58,855 bases of DNA from Phascolarctobacterium succinatutens CAG:287 (GCF_000434895.1 NZ_FR892827.1:13509-72363); one strand, 5' to 3'; counted from the first letter of the stretch, positions 15,766-24,247 are shown. Made by a program: numbers and translations. The notes: generated from the letters alone by a model not told the origin.

Positions 15766-17359
15766 CAGCAGGTACCGTCAGGAACTGAATACCAGGATTT
15801 CGTTCCAGAATCCAATTCAGGGACCACTCGTTATTTACAAGAATAACAGGTCTGTCCTTTTTATCATAAACAAGCATTCCGTTATCCAAGCCTTTAATGT
15901 TCTCAATCAGCTTCTTATCCTCAGCATATACCCAACGTGCAACGGAGTACGGCAGCTGGTTCATCAGCAGCTTAGAGCTGTACTCGTTAAGCAGACGGTA
16001 TTCCAGAACCTCCAGCTGCAGTACACCGACTACGCCGACGATGTAGCTTTCAAGACCTACGCCCTCCTGACGGAATACCTGAATAGCACCCTCCTGCGAC
16101 AGCTGGATGATGCCCTTTTCAAACTGCTTGCGTTTGAGGGAGTCCTTAGGCTGTACGCGGGCAAAAATTTCCGGCGGGAATACTGGGAAGTCTTCAAATT
16201 GCAGCTTCAGGCTGCTGTCGCTCAAGGAATCACCGATACCGAAGATACCCGGATCAAAAACGCCGATAATGTCACCTGGATATGCTTTTTCCACTATTGT
16301 GCGCTCCTGAGCCAGGAACTGCTGCGGCTGTGCCAGCTTAACCATCTTACCGGATTGCTTGTGGTAAACGCTCATTCCCTTATCAAAGACGCCGGAACAA
16401 ATACGCATGAAGGAAATTCTGTCACGGTGAGCAGGATTCATATTAGCCTGGATTTTAAAAACAAAAGCAGAGAATTTTTCGTTCTCCGGTGACAATATTG
16501 TACCATCCTGCAGCATTCTTGGCTGTGGCATGGGAGACATTTTCAGGAATTTTTCCAGGAAGCTCTGTACGCCGAAGTTGGTCATAGCACTGCCGAAGAA
16601 CATCGGAGTCAGCTCGCCAGCGTTAACCTTTTCCATGTCAAACTCATCGCCTGCCATGTCAAGAAGCTCGATATCGTTGCACAGGTTTTCGTACAGCTCG
16701 TCGCCCAGCAGCTCTCTGATTTTGGGATCATCTAAAGAACCGGTAGTGGATTTCAGCTTTTTGGCACCATGGCTGGTGTCGTCCTCGAACAGCTCAATGG
16801 TGTTTTCCAGACGGTTATATACGCCTTTATAATGGCCGTCGATACCGATAGGCCAGTTAATCGGATATGCGCGGATGTTCAGCACCTTTTCCAGCTCGTC
16901 CATCAGGTCGAAGGGGTTACGGCCGTAGCGGTCCAGCTTGTTGATAAAGGTAAATATAGGCAGACGGCGGCGGTGGCAAACCCAGAACAGCTTCTTGGTC
17001 TGCGGCTCTACGCCCTTGGCAGCGTCAATCAGCATAACAGCGCTGTCGGCAGCCATCAAAGTACGGTAGGTATCCTCGGAGAAATCCTGGTGACCGGGGG
17101 TATCCAGAATGTTTACGCGGAAGCCGTCGTAATCAAATTGCAGTACGGAGGAGGTAACGGAAATACCACGCTGCTTTTCAATCTCCATCCAGTCTGATAC
17201 GGCATGCTTATTGCTCTTTCTAGCCTTTACGGAGCCTGCCAGGTGAATAGCTCCGCCGTAAAGCAGCAGCTTTTCAGTAAGGGTTGTTTTACCTGCGTCA
17301 GGGTGAGAAATAATAGCGAAGGTACGGCGTTTCTTAATTTTATCCATCAATTCTGTCAT
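15749..17359 (-). CDS. prfC: Peptide chain release factor 3
   Basis: 536 aa translational GTPase that recycles RF1/RF2. G1 SHPDAGKTT (18-26), switch/G2 region with RGISVT, G3 DTPGHQDF, G4 NKLDR; the length matches RF3 (~530) and not EF-G or TypA. It lies between a zinc-ribbon gene and a two-component pair, an unusual neighbourhood. Confidence 0.95.
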   Translation of the reverse strand: MTELMDKIKKRRTFAIISHPDAGKTTLTEKLLLYGGAIHLAGSVKARKSNKHAVSDWMEIEKQRGISVTSSVLQFDYDGFRVNILDTPGHQDFSEDTYRTLMAADSAVMLIDAAKGVEPQTKKLFWVCHRRRLPIFTFINKLDRYGRNPFDLMDELEKVLNIRAYPINWPIGIDGHYKGVYNRLENTIELFEDDTSHGAKKLKSTTGSLDDPKIRELLGDELYENLCNDIELLDMAGDEFDMEKVNAGELTPMFFGSAMTNFGVQSFLEKFLKMSPMPQPRMLQDGTILSPENEKFSAFVFKIQANMNPAHRDRISFMRICSGVFDKGMSVYHKQSGKMVKLAQPQQFLAQERTIVEKAYPGDIIGVFDPGIFGIGDSLSDSSLKLQFEDFPVFPPEIFARVQPKDSLKRKQFEKGIIQLSQEGAIQVFRQEGVGLESYIVGVVGVLQLEVLEYRLLNEYSSKLLMNQLPYSVARWVYAEDKKLIENIKGLDNGMLVYDKKDRPVILVNNEWSLNWILERNPGIQFLTVPADVEKI

Positions 17360-17374
17360 TATGTATATGCTCTC

Positions 17375-18001
17375 CTATTTCTTTAAATTTTTAGTAATCC
17401 TGGCAATTTCATCCTCATCGGAAACCAGCTCGTCTACTGCCGGATAATCGGCGTTCTGCTCCTCGTACAGCTTGTAGGCATCAAGAATCTGCATTTTGAT
17501 GTAGTCGGGAACAGGGATTTCCGTCTGCAGCTCACCGCGCATGGTTACGCGGAAGGCAACGTTCTCGTAGCGTTCACCGCTGTAGGTTTCGCAGGTGAAG
17601 GAAGTACGCATGAATTCATCCTTAAAGGTGCAGTCCTTCAGGATGTGCGCCTTGCGCTCCTTATCCCAGGCTGCATAGATTTTATACAGCTCCTGCTGTG
17701 CCTCCACCGGCACGTCCTCGCCCAGGACAACGGTTTCGGTTTCATCTATCGGCGTGCAGTCCATGTTGTTATAGACGGTGCCGTCCTCCAGCTCCAAATC
17801 AACTGTCAGTACATAGTCAACCTCATGAAAGCTGGCTGTTTTAATCTGCCATTTCTGCTGCCAGCGGGCAATGCAGTCCGGGCAGATAAATCTAGTATCG
17901 CGAATGCTGTTATTCATGTAATTATCACGATAATACAATTTTTCTCCGGGCACAAAATGTTCGCCGCATTCACTGCAGACGAATTCCAATGTACGAATCA
18001 T
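17375..18001 (-). CDS. Zinc-ribbon hypothetical protein
   Basis: 208 aa, not recognised. Cysteine pairs at C9/C12 and C40/C43 form a zinc-ribbon; the rest is acidic with few hydrophobic stretches, so a soluble protein. I chose the ATG at 18001 because GGGAGG precedes it by nine bases; the open frame continues 37 codons upstream only through the 3' hairpin of the RNA element and is not likely coding. It starts 15 bases before prfC and so leads that operon. Confidence 0.72.
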   Translation of the reverse strand: MIRTLEFVCSECGEHFVPGEKLYYRDNYMNNSIRDTRFICPDCIARWQQKWQIKTASFHEVDYVLTVDLELEDGTVYNNMDCTPIDETETVVLGEDVPVEAQQELYKIYAAWDKERKAHILKDCTFKDEFMRTSFTCETYSGERYENVAFRVTMRGELQTEIPVPDYIKMQILDAYKLYEEQNADYPAVDELVSDEDEIARITKNLKK

Positions 18002-18027
18002 CGGTCCAAACCTCCCAATATAATATG

Positions 18028-18239
18028 AAAAAGCCCTTACTTCGAATGCAAGGCGCTCTGCTATAACAGTAATCAGTAATGCCGTGGCTGTCGTGAAGCT
18101 GTGCTCCAGCACTGTAAGCCTTCGGCTTGATGTTTTGCAGCTTTTGCTGTCAATTACTGTTCAAATTGCTTTATTATGCCGTCAGCGGCAGTTGTATTCA
18201 CCTCTGCTGCCCGACAGCTGCGCAAAATATATTCACACG
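18028..18239 (-). ncRNA. Structured RNA or attenuated leader of unknown family
   Basis: About 210 nt between an extended -10 promoter and a hairpin followed by TTTTTC (18028-18060). By eye the RNA pairs GCUGUCG with CGACAGC and GUGAA with UUCAC to close a junction holding several small hairpins: UGCCG-CUGA-CGGCA, CAGC-AAAA-GCUG, AAGCC-GAA-GGCUU and GUGC-UGGA-GCAC. An alternative CAGUAAU/AUUACUG pairing crosses this. The final hairpin ends about 26 nt before the zinc-ribbon gene, so it could be a free small RNA or a leader with conditional termination. I could not assign it to 6S, SRP, tmRNA, T-box, lysine or cobalamin families. Confidence 0.55.
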
Positions 18240-18245
18240 TTCTAT

Positions 18246-18254
18246 ATTATAACA
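18246..18254 (-). promoter_or_regulatory. Extended -10 promoter of the structured RNA
   Basis: TGTTATAAT on the minus strand (TGnTATAAT), with no consensus -35. The predicted start is near 18239. Confidence 0.65.
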
Positions 18255-18361
18255 TATCAGCTTGTTTTTCCCTAATAATTTTTCTTTAAAATGAGGGTTG
18301 TTTTAGATATTCAAGCGTGTAAATTTCGGTGAATGAAGGTTGAAAGGGAGAAAGCGAGCGT

Positions 18362-18396
18362 AAAAAAGCAGCTACCGTTTTTTTCGGTAACTGCTT
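18362..18396 (-). terminator. Terminator of the small-gene operon
   Basis: Stem AAGCAGTTACCG/CGGTAGCTGCTT with one mismatch, then six T on the minus strand. The stop codon of the 94-aa gene lies inside the stem. The 120 bases between this and the RNA promoter show nothing else. Confidence 0.8.
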
Positions 18397-18679
18397 AAAG
18401 ACCGACTTTATTATGCATGCGTTCCGCCAATTTACTTGCCTTATCTGTGAGCTTGCCTATTCTAGTTTCTTTTCGCTGAGCTCTTCCTTGCTTTTTCTCT
18501 TTCTTAAGGCGCTTTTTATACTTAGCATAATCAATACATTCAAACGGACAAGGCCATTCGGTCAATTCTTTGGATTTTTCAAGCTCTTCCTGAATATCTT
18601 TTTCCAACTGTTCCGGTGTAAGTTTACGGTATTCGGGATCAATATAATTCTTTAATATATAAACCTTCACACTCATCAC
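18395..18679 (-). CDS. Small hypothetical protein, 93-94 aa
   Basis: Not recognised. Begins MSVKVYILKNYIDPEY, has an acidic Glu/Leu helix then a strongly basic segment (KKRLKKEKKQGRAQRK), which suggests nucleic-acid contact. The frame opens with GTG then ATG; no convincing ribosome site distinguishes them. Last gene of a three-gene set of tiny proteins. Confidence 0.55.
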   Translation of the reverse strand: MMSVKVYILKNYIDPEYRKLTPEQLEKDIQEELEKSKELTEWPCPFECIDYAKYKKRLKKEKKQGRAQRKETRIGKLTDKASKLAERMHNKVGL

Positions 18680-18709
18680 CTTAATTCTATACTGATACTT
18701 GGAAAAACT

Positions 18710-18946
18710 TCAATCCGTAAAAGAAATGTCCTCCGGTATATTTTCTCCCATATTTTTAATTTGCCTTAAATCCGCTCTATCAAGAAAATACCCTTTTCGG
18801 CAATCTTTACAAAAAATCGCTCCATAGCCATAGCCTTCCGCAGTAATTTTTCTATATCCGAAAGCTGTATTCTGCGAGTTGCAATACGGACATTTCCCAA
18901 CTGTATTATTTTCAGCAAAGCAAAGTAAGTTTTTTTGCCATCTCAT
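18710..18946 (-). CDS. Small zinc-ribbon hypothetical protein, 78 aa
   Basis: Not recognised. CPYC and CKDC pairs form a zinc ribbon; a C-terminal acidic tail follows. I take the ATG at 18946, ten bases after AGGGA; a longer frame from 19000 would overlap the preceding small gene out of frame. Second gene of the set. Confidence 0.6.
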   Translation of the reverse strand: MRWQKNLLCFAENNTVGKCPYCNSQNTAFGYRKITAEGYGYGAIFCKDCRKGYFLDRADLRQIKNMGENIPEDISFTD

Positions 18947-18959
18947 AACTTTTTCATCC

Positions 18960-19121
18960 CTAAAAAGGATGTTGGCACGCTGCGTCTTCAAAAGATTCAC
19001 GAAGTTTTTCAGCTAACTCCTTTATTTCATCCGGTGCATCTTCTTTTAATTTGCAATGTTCGTCTAAATAAGGCTTGATAGCCTTCATCATCATATTTTC
19101 TTCTTTTGTTGGAAACCTCAT
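18960..19121 (-). CDS. Small hypothetical protein, 53 aa
   Basis: Hand-translated, not recognised. Starts MRFPTKEENMMMKAIKPYL and is helix-rich. GGTGAG lies five bases before the ATG. Its stop is 13 bases before the 78-aa zinc-ribbon gene, consistent with one operon. Confidence 0.55.
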   Translation of the reverse strand: MRFPTKEENMMMKAIKPYLDEHCKLKEDAPDEIKELAEKLRESFEDAACQHPF

Positions 19122-19153
19122 AATCTCACCCCCGGTAAATCATAACTGTTTCA

Positions 19154-19182
19154 TCTATAGTATAGACCTTTTTTATCAGCAA
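19154..19182 (-). promoter_or_regulatory. Possible promoter of the small-gene operon
   Basis: Minus-strand TTGCTG, 17-base spacer, TATAGA; a TATAAT-like box also occurs further upstream. Confidence 0.4.
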
Positions 19183-19295
19183 GTCTATAATCTCCTAAGA
19201 CTGAATATATTATACTTGATATATTTTTATTCTTCTTGTTCTGAGAGTTTAATATTTTACTTTTTTCACTTTGCGAAATATATCAGGTAAACATG

Positions 19296-19325
19296 AAAAA
19301 AGCCTTTACGATAAACGTAAAGGCT
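19296..19325 (-). terminator. Terminator of tRNA-Pro
   Basis: Perfect stem AGCCTTTAC/GTAAAGGCT followed by six T on the minus strand, 14 bases after the tRNA 3' end. Confidence 0.85.
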
Positions 19326-19338
19326 ATAAGTCCGACAT

Positions 19339-19415
19339 TGGTCGGAGCGGCGGGATTCGAACCCACGACCTCTTCCACCCCAAGGAAGCGCTCTACCAAG
19401 CTGAGCCACGCCCCG
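19339..19415 (-). tRNA. tRNA-Pro (GGG)
   Basis: Cloverleaf folded by hand: acceptor CGGGGCG/CGCTCCG, D-arm GCTC..GAGC, anticodon arm CTTCC-TTGGGGT-GGAAG with anticodon GGG, T-arm with GGTTCGAATCC. Discriminator A and CCA end are encoded. It has a consensus promoter and a terminator of its own. Confidence 0.97.
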
Positions 19416-19428
19416 AATCACAAGGAGT

Positions 19429-19457
19429 ATTATACAGGTTTATTTGGATTTTGTCAA
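19429..19457 (-). promoter_or_regulatory. Consensus promoter of tRNA-Pro
   Basis: TTGACA (19452-19457), 17-base spacer and TATAAT (19429-19434) on the minus strand, both hexamers perfect. Confidence 0.88.
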
Positions 19458-19476
19458 CACTATTTTATAAATTATT

Positions 19477-20388
19477 TTAAACTTTTTTTACACCCTCTGT
19501 ATCGAGGTCTAAAATATGATAGCAGGCATGCTCATTATTGGCCGCAAACACGTCTACCATAGCCTTGGCAATGCGCTCACAGTCTGCCTCCGGCGAAGCA
19601 TAGGCCATCACTGTAGAGCCTGCACCGCTGATAATAGCGTTATAGGCACCTGCTTCCTTGGCTGCCGCAAAAACATCGGGCAAGCCCGGAATAAGATGCG
19701 CACGGTACGGCTGATGCAGCTTGTCCTCCAGCGCCATTCCCAGATACTCATAATTGCCGCTCAGCAGCGCACCGACCAAAAGCGACGCTCTGGAGGTGTT
19801 GTAAACTGCGTCCTTGTGCGGTACAGTTTTGGGAATAGCCTGACGTGCAAGTGACGTAGGCAGCTTGCTGTCGGGAACAACGGCGATGAACTTCAACGGC
19901 TTGACAGGCAGCAGACGCAGGGAATGCGCCTTCTCCTGCTCCATATAGCTGATGGTGAAGCCGCCGTACAGCGCCGGTGCCACATTATCGGGATGGCCTT
20001 CGATTTCCGTCGCAATACCGAGAAGCTCATCCTTGGTATAATAGTCATCACACAAAGCGTTGGCTGCAAACAGACCGGCAACAATGGCGCTGGAGCTGCT
20101 GCCCAGACCGCGGGACATTGGTATGCGGTTGAGCATCTTTACCTTCAGACCGATGCGCTGGCCGTCGGTTACGGCGTTCCACACGCGCAGAAAGCTGGCG
20201 AAAGCCAAATTACGGCCAAACGGCTTCAGATAATCTGCACCCTCGCCTTCTACCTCCAGCTGGAAGCCCTTCTTATCGGTTATTTCATAGCTTACTTCGT
20301 TATACAGATTGCAGGCCAGGCCGAGTGTATCAAAGCCAGGGCCGCAGTTGGCTGAGGTTGCGGGAACCTGAATAAATACTTTTTTCAT
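19477..20388 (-). CDS. thrB: Homoserine kinase
   Basis: 303 aa GHMP kinase. The ATP-binding loop is RGLGSSSSA (93-101); N-terminal VPATSANCGPGFDTLG is diagnostic for ThrB. Phosphorylates homoserine for threonine synthesis. Begins 12 bases after hom. thrC is not in the window. Confidence 0.95.
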   Translation of the reverse strand: MKKVFIQVPATSANCGPGFDTLGLACNLYNEVSYEITDKKGFQLEVEGEGADYLKPFGRNLAFASFLRVWNAVTDGQRIGLKVKMLNRIPMSRGLGSSSSAIVAGLFAANALCDDYYTKDELLGIATEIEGHPDNVAPALYGGFTISYMEQEKAHSLRLLPVKPLKFIAVVPDSKLPTSLARQAIPKTVPHKDAVYNTSRASLLVGALLSGNYEYLGMALEDKLHQPYRAHLIPGLPDVFAAAKEAGAYNAIISGAGSTVMAYASPEADCERIAKAMVDVFAANNEHACYHILDLDTEGVKKV

Positions 20389-20400
20389 GCTGCCGCCTCT

Positions 20401-21705
20401 TTATGCCAAATGTCTGTCTTCTACACGAATCACACAGCTGATTGCTTCTACTACCGGCAGTACGCGCAAAATTTGCAGCGCCATCTGCAGATTAGCCTCC
20501 GAAACACTGTGGGTAATTACAACAATCTCCGCCTTATTGCTCAGAACATCATTAGTCTGCACAACATTGCGCAGGCTCACGTTCTGTGCGCCGAAGGCTG
20601 CAGCGATGGCTGCCAGTGCGCCCGGTTTATCTGCTACCTGCAGACGGATATATGCCGGTGCGGACATCTTATCAGGCGGGCAGAGGCGTTTTTCCTCAAA
20701 GCAGGTGCAGCTGATGCGTCCGGTGGACTTGTGCTGCATATTGCGGGCAATATCAATAATATCGCCGCAGACAGAGCTTGCAGTCGGCAGACGGCCTGCA
20801 CCGAGGCCCAGGAACATTGCCTCACCGATAGCATCACCGTTGACGAATACAGCGTTATAAACGCCGTTTACGCCTGCCAGCGGATGGGAAAGCGGAATCA
20901 TCGTCGGGTTAACACGCAGGCTTACACCGTTTTCGGGATCGTTCTTGGCAATCGCCAGAAGCTTCACTGCGTAACCGAGGTCAGTTGCATATTTTATATC
21001 GCAGGCTTCGATGCTTTCAATGCCTTCAACCTGTACATCGTCCAAATTGAAGCGAGTATTGAAGGCAATAGATGCCAGAATAGTAATTTTACGCGCAGCA
21101 TCCAGACCACCGACATCGGCAGTAGGATCGGACTCTGCATATCCCTTTGCCTGCGCTTCCTTCAGTACCTCGTCATAATCAAGGTGTTCGTTAGCCATCT
21201 TGGACAGCATATAGTTAGTGGTGCCGTTCACAATACCCATGATAGAGGTAATCTGATTGGCTGCCATACTGGTTTTCAAAGGTCCGATGATAGGAATACC
21301 GCCGCAGACGCTGGCTTCAAACATAAAGTCGCAGTTGTGCTCATGTGCCAGCGGGAACAGCTCGGAGCCGAATTTGGCCAGAACGTCCTTGTTGGCAGTA
21401 ACAACATGCTTGCCGTTGGCAAAGGCTCTGGCGATAAATTCCTTGGCAGGATGCTCGCGGCCCAGCAGCTCAACGATAATATCAATATCCTTATCCTCAA
21501 GCACCTCATCGGCGTTGTCGGTAAAAATATATTTATCACCGTATTCCTGTTTCAGGCGGTCTACATGGCGGTCAAGCACCTTGGTGATTCTTACCGGCTT
21601 GCCTACCTCTTTGGCTATTTTTTCTGCATTTTTCTCTAAAACCTTCAGCACGCCGCCACCGACAGTGCCGGCGCCCAACAGACCAACATTTACAAAATCC
21701 TTCAT
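20401..21705 (-). CDS. hom: Homoserine dehydrogenase
   Basis: 434 aa. NAD(P)-binding GLLGAGTVGGG (8-18), catalytic region GYAESDPTADVGG, and a C-terminal ACT domain (~355-434) that normally gives threonine feedback inhibition. Reduces aspartate semialdehyde to homoserine. Follows the ACT-domain regulator gene and precedes thrB. Confidence 0.96.
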   Translation of the reverse strand: MKDFVNVGLLGAGTVGGGVLKVLEKNAEKIAKEVGKPVRITKVLDRHVDRLKQEYGDKYIFTDNADEVLEDKDIDIIVELLGREHPAKEFIARAFANGKHVVTANKDVLAKFGSELFPLAHEHNCDFMFEASVCGGIPIIGPLKTSMAANQITSIMGIVNGTTNYMLSKMANEHLDYDEVLKEAQAKGYAESDPTADVGGLDAARKITILASIAFNTRFNLDDVQVEGIESIEACDIKYATDLGYAVKLLAIAKNDPENGVSLRVNPTMIPLSHPLAGVNGVYNAVFVNGDAIGEAMFLGLGAGRLPTASSVCGDIIDIARNMQHKSTGRISCTCFEEKRLCPPDKMSAPAYIRLQVADKPGALAAIAAAFGAQNVSLRNVVQTNDVLSNKAEIVVITHSVSEANLQMALQILRVLPVVEAISCVIRVEDRHLA

Positions 21706-21739
21706 TTAGTACCCCTCCAATACCTCAATCAGTAATCGG

Positions 21740-22183
21740 TTATACCTGACCTAAAACTTCCAGACGTTTTACGCCGTCAATCATGCGCAGCTTGTCCAGC
21801 AATGCCTCCAGATCTATCGTCAGATGCTTGGTTTCGATAGAAATAGTGGTGTTGGCAACGCCCTGCAGAGGAATACCCTGGTTGATGGTCATGATGCTGC
21901 CGGAATCGTCGGCAACAGTATTCAGAACCTTGGACAGCACGCCGGATTTGTGCTCCAGCAGTAAGGACAAGGTAATAATTTTTTCCTTGCTTGCTTCATA
22001 GAACGGGAAAACGAAATCCTTATATTTGTAATAAGCACTGCGGCTCAGGCCCATTTTTTCAACTGCTTCATTGATAGTTTTGATTTCGCCGCGTTTGAGG
22101 ATTTCTTTAACCTTTATAGTTTTTTTAATTGCTTCAGGAAGAATTTCTTCGCGAACCAAATAGAATGTGGATTTTTCAGACAT
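21740..22183 (-). CDS. ACT-domain protein, PheB/ThrR-like (UPF0735)
   Basis: 147 aa from the ATG at 22183, chosen for AAAGGGG eight bases upstream; the open frame extends 37 codons further without a ribosome site. An N-terminal helix-turn-helix-like segment (TINEAVEKMGLSRSAYYKYKD) precedes an ACT domain (HKSGVLSKVLNTVADDSGSI). In Bacillus subtilis the PheB/ThrR protein of this family has been described as a regulator of hom-thrCB; its position directly before hom and thrB here supports the same job. Confidence 0.82.
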   Translation of the reverse strand: MSEKSTFYLVREEILPEAIKKTIKVKEILKRGEIKTINEAVEKMGLSRSAYYKYKDFVFPFYEASKEKIITLSLLLEHKSGVLSKVLNTVADDSGSIMTINQGIPLQGVANTTISIETKHLTIDLEALLDKLRMIDGVKRLEVLGQV

Positions 22184-22220
22184 ACTAGTGTCCCCTTTCT
22201 TCATACAAAGTTCTTTTAAT

Positions 22221-22229
22221 ATTATACCA
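22221..22229 (-). promoter_or_regulatory. Extended -10 promoter of the thrR-like-hom-thrB operon
   Basis: TGGTATAAT on the minus strand, 38 bases before the chosen ATG; -35 is poor. Confidence 0.55.
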
Positions 22230-22308
22230 CTGTTCTCTTGAAAAGTACACTTGTTATTTTTGTAAATTTTGAACAAATTCAGTGCATAATACACGCATGC
22301 AAATATAC

Positions 22309-22368
22309 AAAAAAGCTGCCGCAGGCAGGTTCCGTCACCGTAAGTAACAGAACAAGCCTGCAGCAGCT
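22309..22368 (-). terminator. Terminator of efp
   Basis: Long hairpin with arms AGCTGC(T)GCAGGC and GCCTGCGGCAGCT on the minus strand, extended by a GTTCTGTTAC/GTGACGGAAC inner stem, then six T. Confidence 0.85.
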
Positions 22369-22390
22369 GCTGCGTAATTCTTAATTAAAA

Positions 22391-22948
22391 TTAAGCGCGG
22401 GAAATGTAGTCGCCGGTTCTGGTATCGATAGCCAGAACGTCGCCCTCGTTGATGAACAGAGGAACTTTAACAACATAGCCGGTATCCATGGTAGCGTTCT
22501 TGCTGCCGCCGGTAGCGGTATCGCCTTTGATGCCGGGTTCGGTTTCAACTACGGTCAGTTCTACAGTGTTCGGCAGGTCAACGCCCAGTACACGGTTGTC
22601 ATAAATCATGATTTTAACATCCATGTTCTCTTTCAGGAAGTTCAGTGCGCTGCCCAGAGTTTCTTTGCTCAGCTCGGTTTGTTCGTAGGTTTCATTATCC
22701 ATGAATACATACATGCCGTCGGATTCATACAGATATTGCATTTCGCGACGGTCGATGTGAGCCTTCGGCAGACGCTCGCCTGCGTTGAAGGTACGCTCAA
22801 CAACAGCACCGGTGCACAGGTTACGCATTTTTGCACGTACGAAAGCAGCACCCTTACCAGGTTTTACGTGTTGGAATTCAACAACCTGCCAAGCGTCGCC
22901 ATCGATGGTAACAGTTACGTTGGTTTTAAATTCGTTTGTGGAAATCAT
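22391..22948 (-). CDS. efp: Elongation factor P
   Basis: 185 aa, full length. Three beta-barrel domains; the tip loop HVKPGKGAAF carries K32, the residue modified or acting at the peptidyl-transferase centre. Relieves stalling at polyproline. It follows a YqhT-type aminopeptidase by 26 bases, the same pairing as in Bacillus. Confidence 0.97.
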   Translation of the reverse strand: MISTNEFKTNVTVTIDGDAWQVVEFQHVKPGKGAAFVRAKMRNLCTGAVVERTFNAGERLPKAHIDRREMQYLYESDGMYVFMDNETYEQTELSKETLGSALNFLKENMDVKIMIYDNRVLGVDLPNTVELTVVETEPGIKGDTATGGSKNATMDTGYVVKVPLFINEGDVLAIDTRTGDYISRA

Positions 22949-22974
22949 TGGAAGCCCTCCTATAAATTTAAATA

Positions 22975-24048
22975 TTAGACAATTTCAATAAGCTGCTTTT
23001 TGACACCGTTCAAGGCTCTCGCCCCATCCTCTGTCAAAACAACAGTATCTTCTATACGTACCCCGCCTTTACCGGGAATGTATATACCGGGTTCAATAGT
23101 GAAGATCATGCCTGTCTGCAGCACTGTAGCGCCACGCTTGTTGATCATCGGCATTTCGTGGATTTCCAGGCCTACACCGTGACCTGTTCCATGCACATAA
23201 TAATCGCCGTAGCCGCAGGCGGTAATGCTGTCACGTACAATGGCGTCCAGCTCTCTGCCGGTCATGCCTGCTTCGGCAGCCTTCAGGCCCTTGCGCTGTG
23301 CTTCTTCAACTATAGTGTAAATTTCCTGCTGCCAAGAATTTGCCAGGCCCACTACCAGTGTACGCGTCATATCGGAATGATATCCCTTATAAACAGCGCC
23401 GAAGTCAAAGGTAAGAAAATCACCGACCTCGATAACCTTGTCGGATGCCATGCCATGCGGCAAAGCACTGCGTACGCCGGAGGCTACAATCGTATCAAAG
23501 GAAGCCTTTTCGCTTCCCAAGGCACGCATATAGTATTCCAGACGGCCTGCCAGACTGCGCTCGGTACAGCCGGGCTTGATATCCTCCAGCAGATGGATAA
23601 AGGCTTCGTCAGCAATGCTGGCAGCCTTCAGCAGCATGTCCAGCTCTTTCTTATCCTTAATCATACGGATATCGCTGAAATCAATGCTCTGCATATAGGT
23701 TTCGCCCAAAAGCTCGTGCAGCACAGTATAATCATCATAGCTGTAATACGCTCCGTCAAAGCCTACTACCTGCGCTTGGGCATTCTTTGCCAAATCAGCG
23801 GCGGCAGCCCAGATGCTGTGCGCACCTGTCGGAGTATACTCCAGCACCTTGAAGAACTTCATTTCGTTTCTGGCCTGCTCTGTATAACGGCCATCCGTAA
23901 TCAGCACGCCCTGTTGTCTGTCAAGATACAGCAGACTGGAATCTCCTGTAAAGCCGGTCAGATAACGGATTGTGGTAACATCCTTAATAATGACACTGTC
24001 TACCTGCAGCTTGGCCATATGCTCCAAAACTCTATTGATACGCGTCAT
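22975..24048 (-). CDS. M24 family Xaa-Pro aminopeptidase (YqhT-like)
   Basis: 357 aa. Creatinase N-domain, then the pita-bread domain with metal ligands in DFGAVYKGYHSDMTR, HGTGHGVGLEIHE, TIEPGIYIPG and VRIEDTV. Releases the residue before proline at peptide N-termini. First gene of the operon with efp, so both products act on proline-rich peptides. Confidence 0.92.
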   Translation of the reverse strand: MTRINRVLEHMAKLQVDSVIIKDVTTIRYLTGFTGDSSLLYLDRQQGVLITDGRYTEQARNEMKFFKVLEYTPTGAHSIWAAAADLAKNAQAQVVGFDGAYYSYDDYTVLHELLGETYMQSIDFSDIRMIKDKKELDMLLKAASIADEAFIHLLEDIKPGCTERSLAGRLEYYMRALGSEKASFDTIVASGVRSALPHGMASDKVIEVGDFLTFDFGAVYKGYHSDMTRTLVVGLANSWQQEIYTIVEEAQRKGLKAAEAGMTGRELDAIVRDSITACGYGDYYVHGTGHGVGLEIHEMPMINKRGATVLQTGMIFTIEPGIYIPGKGGVRIEDTVVLTEDGARALNGVKKQLIEIV

Positions 24049-24098
24049 GATATTACCCTCTTTCCATAAAACTAGTGACAGCTATGAATCACCTAAAT

Positions 24099-24127
24099 AT
24101 TTTACCACTCATTGGCAAAACTTTCAA
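24099..24127 (-). promoter_or_regulatory. Promoter of the pepQ-like-efp operon
   Basis: Minus-strand TTGAAA, 17-base spacer, TAAAAT with an extended TGG in front. Confidence 0.7.
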
Positions 24128-24178
24128 CTATTATCTTTGCTAAGGCACTTTTTTTGTTAACTTTGTAGCATAACCAGC

Positions 24179-24223
24179 AAAAAAGCAGGCCGTAAGCAGC
24201 GCCCTGCAGCGTTGTCGGCCTGC
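24179..24223 (-). terminator. Terminator of the larA-dehydrogenase operon
   Basis: Eight-base GC-rich stem GCAGGCCG/CGGCCTGC then TTTTTT on the minus strand. Confidence 0.82.
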
Positions 24224-24247
24224 CTTTTCCAAGACATACTTTAAAAA

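Noticed and set aside
17375..18112. Longer 245-aa form of the zinc-ribbon protein
   Set aside because: The extra 37 codons run through the terminator-like hairpin of the upstream RNA and lack a ribosome site; the ATG at 18001 has one.
18028..18239. 6S RNA, lysine or cobalamin riboswitch assignment
   Set aside because: It has AGAGGUG and GCCGAAGGC pieces reminiscent of the lysine element, but the helix order does not fit, and the branched fold is not the rod of 6S; left unassigned.
20410..21639. Plus-strand 409-codon frame opposite hom
   Set aside because: Antisense shadow of homoserine dehydrogenase; low-information composition with many His, Cys and Gln.
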